Part shown: positions 56,129 to 62,913 of the stretch, piece after piece | Numbering within the stretch: the first letter of the stretch is position 1 | Layout: every line of letters begins with the position of its first letter | NCBI GenBank assembly: GCA_029572955.1 | Contig: JAKPQE010000036.1 | Coordinates: forward strand, 1 to 64,000 | Origin: Pseudomonadota bacterium | GTDB lineage: Bacteria > Pseudomonadota > Alphaproteobacteria > Rhizobiales > JAKPQE01 | Direction: 5' to 3' | DNA length: 64,000 nucleotides | The notes under the pieces: generated by a model | The model's database searches: none | Told to the model about the DNA's origin: nothing | Seen by the model: only the letters and a program-made list of their open reading frames with translations | Made by a program: the position numbers and the translations under genes

Positions 56129-58018
56129 TCACGGCTTCATCAGAACGCCGGTCGTCAGGCCCTCGCCGCGCCACCACCAGCGATCGAAAATCTCGGCGGC
56201 GGCGCCGGCATGTCGCGGCCCTTGCGGCGGCTGGCCGAACTTGTCCCACCAGGCCAGCCGTATCGAATTGGACCGCCACAACGGCAGGGCGTGATTGCGC
56301 CAGCGCATGACCCGGTCGAAGCTTCGGGCCGCGGTGCGCAGAGAGGCTTCGTCTCCGGCCGCGATCATCGCGTCGATGGTCGCATCGAGCGCGGCGTCCT
56401 CGACGCCGGCAAGCGCATAGGTTCCCTCGATCCGGGCGAGCGAGCCGTGCCAGAGCAGTCGCTCGGCACTGCCCGGAACGAGGGTCGGCGACCAGTTGAG
56501 CGTCGTCATGTCGAAATCGCGATCGAGCATCATCTTCTGCGCGGCGGTCGGCTCGAGCGACGGATAGCTGAGCTCGATGCCGAGCTGTTCGAGATTGCGG
56601 GCGACCGGTCCGAGGACACGGACGAGTTCGGGATTGAGGTAGAGGAGCCGTATGGTCAGCGGCTTGCCGGTCGCGGGATCGATGCGGCGGCCATCGACCA
56701 CCTTCAGGCCCGCCTCGTCGAGAAGGCGGTGCGCCTCGACGAGCGCCGCCCGCCGATCACCGCCGCCAAGCGTCGCCGAGGGCGCCTCGGCATCGAAGAG
56801 CCCCGCCGGCAGGCTCGATGCGGAGGAGGCGAGCAAGGCCCGTTCGTCCGGTTCGGACGGACCCGTCGCGGCCAGCGCGGTGTCGCCGAAATAGCTGTCG
56901 ACACGCTGATACTCGCCGTGGAACAGCGTCTTGTTGCTCCATTCGAAGTCGTAGGTCAGGGCGATCGCGCGGCGTACCCGGATGTCGGAGAACAGGGCGC
57001 GGCGTTGGTTGAAAACGAGCAGGAGCATCTCCCCCGGCCGGTCGAGCGTGTCGACGCGACGCCGGATACGGCCATCGGAAAGGGCGGGTCCCGCGTAACC
57101 CGTCGCCCAACGAACGGCGCTCGATTCGACACGCACGTCGAAATAGCCGGCCCGAAAAGCCTCGAGCGCGATCGAGTCGTCCCGGTAGAACTCGATCCGT
57201 ATCTGGTCGAAATTGAACCGCCCGACATTTGCCGGGTGGTCGACGGCCCAGTAGTCGGGAACCCGCCGCAGCACGATGGAGCGGCCGGCTTCGGCGGAAA
57301 CGATCTCGTAGGGACCGCCCGTGAGAGGAATGTCGAGGCTGGTCTCGGTCACCGCCCGGGTTCGCCAGTAGTGCTCCGGATGGATCGGCAGGGAGCCGAC
57401 GATACGAACGAAATCGCGGTCGCCGGCAACCGGCGTGCGGAAGACGACGGTCCGGCTGTCCTCGACTTCGACCTCGACGTCACGAAGGACACGCCGATAG
57501 TAGATCGCGCCCTGTTCGCGCAGGGTCCTGAAGGTGAAGGCGACATCGGCCGCGGTCACCGGCCGGCCGTCATGCCAGCGGGCGTCGTTGCGCAGACCGA
57601 AGCGGACGGACGTCAGGTCGGGGGCAGCCTCGACCGTCTCGGCGAGCAGGCCGTATGCCGCGGACGGTTCGTCGCCGCTCGGCGCCAGAAGGCTGTCATA
57701 GACGAGATGGCCGAGACTGATCGCGCCGGTGCGATCCCGCGGAACATTGCCCGGAAACCGCAGCGTGTTGAGGGAATCGAACGTGCCGACGACGCCGAAG
57801 CGGATCGTCCCGCCTTTCGGTGCGTTCGGCTCGACATTGGCGAAATTCTGGAAGCCCCGTGCGTAGCGGAGCGGATGGATCGACGAATGGCCGTGCCGGG
57901 CGCTCGCCGACAGATCGTCGGGCATCGCCGACGTCGCCGAAATCAGCAACCCGACCACCATGCTGGCGATCACCGCGAGTGTGCCGATCAGATTCCTCGA
58001 TCGCAAAAGACGGACCAT
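56129..58018 (-). CDS. Orphan ABC solute-binding protein, family 5 (YejA-like)
   Basis: 629 residues, longer than DppA. It has a signal/anchor region (LIGTLAVIASMVVGLLISATSAMPDD). Family-5 features are NVEPNAPKGGTIRFGVVGTFDSLN, WHDGRPVTAADVAFTFR and RVRRAIALTYDFEWSNK, most similar to the YejA/oligopeptide group. No permease or ATPase is adjacent. It follows tonB by 103 bases in the same orientation with a hairpin in its leader. Family-5 proteins can bind haem (for example E. coli DppA), making haem or metallophore capture possible. Confidence 0.9.
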   Translation of the reverse strand: MVRLLRSRNLIGTLAVIASMVVGLLISATSAMPDDLSASARHGHSSIHPLRYARGFQNFANVEPNAPKGGTIRFGVVGTFDSLNTLRFPGNVPRDRTGAISLGHLVYDSLLAPSGDEPSAAYGLLAETVEAAPDLTSVRFGLRNDARWHDGRPVTAADVAFTFRTLREQGAIYYRRVLRDVEVEVEDSRTVVFRTPVAGDRDFVRIVGSLPIHPEHYWRTRAVTETSLDIPLTGGPYEIVSAEAGRSIVLRRVPDYWAVDHPANVGRFNFDQIRIEFYRDDSIALEAFRAGYFDVRVESSAVRWATGYAGPALSDGRIRRRVDTLDRPGEMLLLVFNQRRALFSDIRVRRAIALTYDFEWSNKTLFHGEYQRVDSYFGDTALAATGPSEPDERALLASSASSLPAGLFDAEAPSATLGGGDRRAALVEAHRLLDEAGLKVVDGRRIDPATGKPLTIRLLYLNPELVRVLGPVARNLEQLGIELSYPSLEPTAAQKMMLDRDFDMTTLNWSPTLVPGSAERLLWHGSLARIEGTYALAGVEDAALDATIDAMIAAGDEASLRTAARSFDRVMRWRNHALPLWRSNSIRLAWWDKFGQPPQGPRHAGAAAEIFDRWWWRGEGLTTGVLMKP

Positions 58019-58027
58019 TTCATGCTT

Positions 58028-58057
58028 CCCCTATGTTGTTCCTCAGGAACAATAGGG
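58028..58057 (-). promoter_or_regulatory. Leader hairpin covering the ribosome site of the orphan solute-binding protein gene
   Basis: On the minus strand CCCTA-TTGTTCC pairs with GGAACAA-(CA)-TAGGG across a TGA loop, a 12-bp stem with a small bulge. The right arm contains the first G's of the TAGGGGAAG ribosome site 8 bases before the ATG at 58018. It could control translation of the gene or protect the upstream tonB transcript. Confidence 0.5.
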
Positions 58058-58121
58058 TCCGGACGTCGCGATAATTAATGAAAATACTTGAACTTGATTG
58101 TTTACCCTGGCTGAAATCAAC

Positions 58122-58967
58122 TTATTTGAATTCAACGCGCGTAGTAAAAGACATGCTTTTCTTGGATGCCCCGGCGGGGATGGCCGGAAAAGGCGAGGCG
58201 CGACGAACCATGGCGGTCGCTTCCGCATCGAGCGGCGGGTGCCCCGATGCCTTGGCGAGGCGCACCGACAGAACCCGGCCGGCATTGTCGATGGAAAAGG
58301 CGACGAGCACCGAGCCCCGCAGGCGTGCGCGGCGCGCCTCGGCGGGATAGCGTTTGTGTCGCGCCAGATGAGCCAGCACGCGGCCCTTGTAGTTGCCGAG
58401 CGCGGCGCCCGAAATTGCCGCCGGTCGCTGCGACTTGCCGGCAGCCGAGCCGCCGCCGCCGGCAGGCGTTGCGGGGACGACCGGTGACGGCTTTGCCGGA
58501 GCGGCGGCACGCGGCTGGGGACTTGCCGGCGCTTTCTTCTTTCGCGGGGTCTGCTTCTGGCGTTCGGGGGAAGCCTGCGGGCGAACGGCCGGCTCTTGCC
58601 GTACCGGCTCGACCACCGCCGCGACCTCCTCGGGCGGCGCGACATCCTCGGTCGGCGGGGGCACGGGTTCGACGGCTTCGGCGGCGAGTTCCCCGGCATC
58701 GGCCGGGGCGGCGGTGTCCACGACCTGCGGGGCGGCGACCGGCTCGGCCGGTGCCACGGCTTCGACCGCCTCGATCACCGGCGATACCTCGGTCGCCGCG
58801 CCGAAGAGTTCGGCGAGATCGACGAGGTCGGTGACGGCGAGATCCAGTCCGCCGGCGGGCGGCAGGGCCTCCGGCTCTCTGCCAAGGCCGAGCGCCATTG
58901 CCGCCGCGCCGTGAAGCAGCAGCGCGGCCAGCGCGGCCATGCACCACTGAGCCGGCGAAAACTTCAT
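58122..58967 (-). CDS. tonB: Energy transducer TonB
   Basis: 281 residues. N-terminal membrane helix (QWCMAALAALLLHGAAAMAL), then a long Pro/Glu/Val-rich spacer spanning the periplasm, a Lys/Pro segment (RQKQTPRKKKAPASP) and the C-terminal TonB domain (YKGRVLAHLARHKRYPAEARRARLRG, ATAMVRRASPFPAIPA). It transmits proton-motive force from ExbBD to outer-membrane receptors such as HmuR. The ATG overlaps the exbD stop (ATGA). Confidence 0.92.
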   Translation of the reverse strand: MKFSPAQWCMAALAALLLHGAAAMALGLGREPEALPPAGGLDLAVTDLVDLAELFGAATEVSPVIEAVEAVAPAEPVAAPQVVDTAAPADAGELAAEAVEPVPPPTEDVAPPEEVAAVVEPVRQEPAVRPQASPERQKQTPRKKKAPASPQPRAAAPAKPSPVVPATPAGGGGSAAGKSQRPAAISGAALGNYKGRVLAHLARHKRYPAEARRARLRGSVLVAFSIDNAGRVLSVRLAKASGHPPLDAEATAMVRRASPFPAIPAGASKKSMSFTTRVEFK

Positions 58968-59368
58968 GCACCCGCCTCGTGGATCGTCACCAGGCGAATG
59001 TCGCGTATTCCGGCCGCCCCGAGGGACTCGACGATCTGCAACATCAGGCCGGCCGGAAGCCGGCGATCGGCAACGATGTGCAGCGTCTGGGGGGCGGAGC
59101 CGGCCAAGGCGCCGAGATGCCCGGCCAGCCTGTCCAGGCCGACGACCGCGCCGGACACCCTGATGGTGCCGTCGAGAGCGACGACGATCGGGTTCGCCGG
59201 GTCGCCCCCCGCCTCGATGCTGCTGGTCGCCGCCGGCTCCACGCCATGGGTCGCGAACGGTCGCAACGCACCGGCAACGAGGAAGAAGATCAAAAGCAGA
59301 AAGACGACATTGATCAGCGGAACGAGGTTTTCCTCGCGAACGGGGGCAATCCTGGTGCAAACGCGCAT
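58964..59368 (-). CDS. exbD: ExbD/TolR-family protein (second of two)
   Basis: 134 residues. One N-terminal membrane helix (VPLINVVFLLLIFFLVAGAL; the usual PLIDVVF Asp is an Asn here), then a periplasmic domain (VRVSGAVVGLDRLAGHLGAL, QTLHIVADRRLPAGLMLQIV). The Asp in this helix is the protonatable residue of ExbD, so an Asn in its place suggests this copy may not conduct protons by itself. It lies between exbD (13-base gap) and tonB. Confidence 0.88.
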   Translation of the reverse strand: MRVCTRIAPVREENLVPLINVVFLLLIFFLVAGALRPFATHGVEPAATSSIEAGGDPANPIVVALDGTIRVSGAVVGLDRLAGHLGALAGSAPQTLHIVADRRLPAGLMLQIVESLGAAGIRDIRLVTIHEAGA

Positions 59369-59381
59369 GGCATCCCTCCGG

Positions 59382-59765
59382 CTATTTCACGACGACGACA
59401 TTGCGAATGCCGGCCCGGCGCGCCGCCTCGAGGGCCCGCACGACATGATCGAGAGCGGTTTCGGTGCGCGGCAGCACGGCGAGCCGAACCGCTTGGCCGG
59501 CGGCGATGGCGACGAGCCTTTCGACGAGCTCGTCCGCTCCGACGGGCCCGCCCGCAAGGTCGAAACCGCCGTCCTCGGCAATCCGTAACAGCAGCACGTC
59601 GTGACCTGCCGCAGCACTTCCCGCGGCGCCGCCATCCATCTCGAGACTGCGATATCGCTCGAAGGTCGATGACAGCATGAAGAAAAGCAGCAGCAGAAAC
59701 ACGACGTCGATAAGCGGGGTCAGGCTGAGCCGACGAATGCGCCGGCGCTCGGCTTCAACCCGCAT
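59382..59765 (-). CDS. exbD: ExbD/TolR-family protein (first of two)
   Basis: 127 residues. The membrane helix is SLTPLIDVVFLLLLFFMLSS with the protonatable Asp in place. A short periplasmic domain follows (ETALDHVVRALEAARRAGIRNVVVVK). Its start overlaps the exbB stop by 11 bases. Two ExbD-type proteins in one operon may form mixed units with ExbB. Confidence 0.9.
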   Translation of the reverse strand: MRVEAERRRIRRLSLTPLIDVVFLLLLFFMLSSTFERYRSLEMDGGAAGSAAAGHDVLLLRIAEDGGFDLAGGPVGADELVERLVAIAAGQAVRLAVLPRTETALDHVVRALEAARRAGIRNVVVVK

Positions 59766-60567
59766 GTCGCATCACCGCATGGGCGGGCCGAAGCGACTGC
59801 CGGTCGCCGACCCAGTCCTCGTTGCCGGTGTCTTCGGTCAGCCGGCCGGTGAAGAGGCTGGTCAGCACGTCCTCCATCCACATACGCTCGCGCTCGACGA
59901 TGCTCTCCAGCCAGTAGAGGGCAAGGCCCGAGGGGATCGCGATCGAAAGGCCGATGGCCGTGGTCAGCAGGGCTTCCCAGATGCCGCCCGCCAGGATCGC
60001 CGGATTGACGTCGGCGCCGGCATCCTGCAGGGCCTGGAACGCCTGGATCATGCCGAGGACCGTGCCGAGAAGGCCGAGCAGCGGCGCCGTCTGCACGACG
60101 GCCTCGATCGCCCGGAAATAGGAGCGCAGGACGCCGAGCCCGTGCACCGAAACGCGCTCCACATCCTCGCGGATGCTCTGGTCGTCGACGGGCCGGTGGC
60201 GCAGGCCGCGCATCGCATGGCCGAGGGCCAGCTCGACCGGATTTCGCCGCCGGCGGATCGCCTCGTAGGCCCCCTTGTGGTCGCCGGCCAACCAAAGCTC
60301 GATCGCGCGCCGCGCCCGGCCGTGACGACCGACGCCGAGGCGCGCGTATTGCCAGAGCTTGAGCAGGATGACCGCGGTCACGAACAGCGAAAGGGCGACC
60401 AGAAGAGCGACGACCGGCCCGCCCTTGAGCAGGATGTCGACGGTAGCGCCGATCTGGTCCAGTGTCGCGGCCTCGATCGCATCGGCCGCCGGGACGGGAT
60501 CCGCCGCCATTGCGGGTATGGTCGGGACGTTTGCCGCGATCGGCGCGACGCTGCTGACAGGCTGCAT
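59755..60567 (-). CDS. exbB: MotA/TolQ/ExbB proton channel protein
   Basis: 270 residues. Three membrane segments: GGPVVALLVALSLFVTAVILL (about 49-70), VVQTAPLLGLLGTVLGMIQAF (about 161-182) and LLTTAIGLSIAIPSGLALYWL (about 200-221). The cytoplasmic loop carries the usual charged region. It forms the proton-driven motor with ExbD and TonB. It follows the unknown 160-aa gene by 54 bases. Confidence 0.93.
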   Translation of the reverse strand: MQPVSSVAPIAANVPTIPAMAADPVPAADAIEAATLDQIGATVDILLKGGPVVALLVALSLFVTAVILLKLWQYARLGVGRHGRARRAIELWLAGDHKGAYEAIRRRRNPVELALGHAMRGLRHRPVDDQSIREDVERVSVHGLGVLRSYFRAIEAVVQTAPLLGLLGTVLGMIQAFQALQDAGADVNPAILAGGIWEALLTTAIGLSIAIPSGLALYWLESIVERERMWMEDVLTSLFTGRLTEDTGNEDWVGDRQSLRPAHAVMRHAG

Positions 60568-60621
60568 GAAAACCTCCTCGTTCGGACTGCGATTGTCGCC
60601 GCCGCGACTTTCGTTGCCGCG

Positions 60622-61104
60622 TCACGACCCGAAAGGCGTCCCGGCCCGGCTGGTCGTCGCCAGCGCCCCGAGGCAGGTTGCCGGTGCCAGCCCCTCGCCT
60701 TCGCAGCGGGTGACGTCGTTGACGAGAAGACGGCCGATGGTCGCGCAGTCACGATCCTTGAGATCGAACTGGCGGACGCGGGTCGCTCCAGCGGGCAGAT
60801 GTCCACCCTTCACCACGAGGATGCGGTCGACGCGCCGGTCGTCGGCGAACACGACGAGTTCCAGCGCCAGATCCGCAATGTCCGTGCCGATGCCGTTGTG
60901 GAGGACAATGCTCAACCGGCAGTCCGGGCCCTTTTGCAGCAGGTCGTTGAGCTCCAGGCCCAGACGCGCATCGCTGCCGGCCGGCTTTTCGGCGGCTTGC
61001 GAAAACGCTGCCCCGGCATTGGCCAGACCGAGGAAGGCCATGACGATCGCGTGGAGGATGAGACCGAAACCGCCCCTTCGAACAGCGATACCAAAGCGGT
61101 CCAT
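60622..61104 (-). CDS. Periplasmic four-cysteine protein of unknown function, first in the tonB operon
   Basis: 160 residues. The N-terminal hydrophobic stretch (GFGLILHAIVMAFLGLANAGAAFSQA-AE) is a likely signal peptide. The mature part has four Cys (GPDCRLSI, DRDCATIG, TRCEGEGL, ATCLGAL) and beta-rich segments such as DLALELVVFADDRRVDRILVV. I do not recognise a named domain. GAGG lies before the ATG. Being first in the TonB operon suggests a role with it. Confidence 0.7.
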   Translation of the reverse strand: MDRFGIAVRRGGFGLILHAIVMAFLGLANAGAAFSQAAEKPAGSDARLGLELNDLLQKGPDCRLSIVLHNGIGTDIADLALELVVFADDRRVDRILVVKGGHLPAGATRVRQFDLKDRDCATIGRLLVNDVTRCEGEGLAPATCLGALATTSRAGTPFGS

Positions 61105-61120
61105 CGGGCGCCTCTTTTTT

Positions 61121-61139
61121 GCTAATGCATATGATTAGC
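61121..61139. promoter_or_regulatory. Operator-like palindrome at the exbB operon promoter
   Basis: GCTAATGCATATGATTAGC has perfect 6-bp arms with a 7-base spacer, 17 bases before the ATG of the first tonB-operon gene. A TTGGTC about 18 bases upstream on the minus strand could be the -35. A half-site AAATGCAAC (61166-61174), identical to part of the hmuR site, lies close by. Confidence 0.45.
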
Positions 61140-61272
61140 TTTTAGATGACGGTACCGACCAAGGCAAATGCAACATCCTGAATGCCATACCTGAACACCG
61201 TGAAATCACGGAAATTATTGACCTTTCTCGATCGACCGCTTGCGTTCCGGAAAGCAATGCGCGTATTATGCT

Positions 61273-61311
61273 ATTGCGAGGCATTCGCAATTATCAAGAG
61301 GCAATCGCAAT
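61273..61311. promoter_or_regulatory. Operator-like palindrome with an extra half-site at the unknown-187 gene
   Basis: ATTGCGAGGCATTCGCAAT (61273-61291) is a perfect 7-5-7 inverted repeat. A third copy of TCGCAAT occurs at 61305-61311, exactly 20 bases after the second, and overlaps the start codon at 61310. This arrangement favours repression by a dimeric factor binding on one helix face. Confidence 0.5.
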
Positions 61312-61873
61312 GCACGGGCCTGGAGACATCGTATCGGATCATCGCCGGCACGGGGACGAGAGGGCTTGCGGACAGGAAGCCGGGTTCGACGGGCGGGCGG
61401 AACGTCTGGTCGGCGACGCGATCCGGTGCTGGCTGGAGGGATACGAGACAGGCAACATCAATTCCTGGGAAAAGGGATGGCGCCTGTTCTCGCTCGATCT
61501 CGGCTCGGAACGGGCGCGCTCCGTCGTCACCGAGCTTGCCTGCTGGGTTCGCGCGGTCACCTCGATCGCGGCTCGACGGGTCGAATATCGGTCGAGCCGT
61601 GACGAGGCGCGCGGCTTCTGCGCCGACGAGATGCTCGCCATCAGGATGATCGCCGCGGGCCAGCACAACGCCATCGGGACGATGCGCCGGTGCGGCCGCT
61701 ACCTCACCGGTGTCACGGACACTTCGTCCATCGAGGTCGCCACGCGGCGGTTGGCCGGAGCGCTCGATGCCGCCGGCGTGCATCTGCGGCCGGAACAGAT
61801 CCAGTGCCACGTCAATTGCGCGAATGCCGGCATGCCCCAGACGGCAGGCAGCAGCTCTTGGAGATCGAGATGA
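61310..61873 (+). CDS. Conserved-looking protein of unknown function (187 aa)
   Basis: 187 residues from ATG 61310; the ribosome site is AAGAGGCAATCGCA. Mostly helical, with ELACWVRAVTSIAARRVEYRSSR and RGFCADEMLAIRMIAAGQHNA in the middle and a Cys/His-containing C-terminus (QCHVNCANAGMPQ). No domain can be named. It precedes a possible 43-aa gene (ATGA overlap) and the interrupted DUF2325 gene, and is divergent from the tonB operon. Confidence 0.65.
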   Translation: MHGPGDIVSDHRRHGDERACGQEAGFDGRAERLVGDAIRCWLEGYETGNINSWEKGWRLFSLDLGSERARSVVTELACWVRAVTSIAARRVEYRSSRDEARGFCADEMLAIRMIAAGQHNAIGTMRRCGRYLTGVTDTSSIEVATRRLAGALDAAGVHLRPEQIQCHVNCANAGMPQTAGSSSWRSR

Positions 61874-62001
61874 CGACTATCGTGCGCATGTTGCCGGTGC
61901 CCGTGCTGGCACGCCTCGTTTCCAGCGAGTCCTGGCGGACCAGGCCGCCCTCCGCCGCCGCGGCGCAGGGCACCGGCAAGCCCGGTGCCAAGTCACGCTA
62001 G
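61870..62001 (+). CDS. Possible 43-aa protein
   Basis: ATG 61870 overlaps the stop of the 187-aa gene (ATGA), and GGAG lies 6 bases upstream. The product is short and basic (MTTIVRMLPVPVLARLVSSES...). No family is recognised. It could be a real small protein or an accidental ORF in the 148-base gap. Confidence 0.35.
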   Translation: MTTIVRMLPVPVLARLVSSESWRTRPPSAAAAQGTGKPGAKSR

Positions 62002-62021
62002 TCCGGCCGGGAGACCTCGAG

Positions 62022-62866
62022 ATGTGCGTGCTGTCCAACTGCCCACACGACGAGGGGCGACGCCGCAACCTCCGGCGCTCTCGCCTCGCCGACATTCCGA
62101 GCTCGTTCCACTGCTCGATCGTGGGGACCTGCATCGCGCTGGCGGAACTGATGAAGCTCGCCACCAAGGCCGGCCTGTCGATACCCTCCGATCTCAGCAA
62201 CTATCAGGTCCATGTCGTCTTCGTGCAGGCGGCCGGCCGCGCCGGCGGCCTCGAGCGCCTGATGAGCAAGGCTCTCGACCGCAAGCATCACATCGCGATC
62301 GAGAAGACCAGGGCGCTGACCACCTCGGCCGAACTGCGCGCCTTCTGGTCCTCGGCGATGAAGGCCGGCAATGTCGCAGGCCCCTACTGGGCATTGATGA
62401 GCCATGCCCAGGCCAATGACGAGCTCAGAAGCGAGATGTTCGGCGACGTCCATATGCTGTCTCACCTCGTCGGCTCGGCGAACCGGGCCGACCTTCAGCG
62501 TCTGGAAGCGCTCTCGGTCGAAAACCGTCAGATCGGCGACAAGCTCGCGGAACAGCGGGCCCGCGCCGCAGGGCTGGCCGCGGACCTGCGCAAACGCATC
62601 TGCGAACTGGAGCAGCAGTTCGCCGAGGCCAATATCCGCAACCGGCTCGCCACCATCGCGACCACCGATCCGATGCAGGCGCCGCGGGCCGACCTGTCGT
62701 CGCGCGTCCGGGATCTGCAGGAAGACATGGCCCGGCGGGACGCCCGAATTGCCGGTCTCGAGGAGCGGCTGGCCGAGGCAGAGAAGCGGATGGAACGCGC
62801 CTTGGAGGAACGCGACACTCTCGAGGACCTGCTCGAGCGTCGTTTGACGCTGCCGGCCGACCGGGA
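62022..62866 (+). pseudogene. 5' part of a DUF2325 gene, interrupted by an IS30-family element
   Basis: 281 complete codons from ATG 62022, with GGGAG 8 bases upstream, up to the insertion. The part includes MCVLSNCPHDEGRRR with two Cys (a Cys-Pro pair), SFHCSIVGTCIAL and a long coiled coil (about 165-280). The coding frame continues after the insertion at 63904 with the glycine-rich start of the DUF2325 domain (SIVYVGGRPAQV). The track's ORF (61710-62945) runs on into the element and stops there, so any product would lack the C-terminal DUF2325 domain. Function unknown. Confidence 0.85.
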
Positions 62867-62892
62867 GCTGACTTCACAAACGAAGTGCAACA
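62867..62892 (+). repeat. Left terminal inverted repeat of the IS30 element
   Basis: Begins GCTGACTTCACAAACGAAG and ends GTGCAACA. It matches the reverse complement of 63875-63900 in 20 of 26 positions. Confidence 0.85.
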
Positions 62893-62913
62893 CCCTGCTA
62901 AGGTGTTGCCGCT

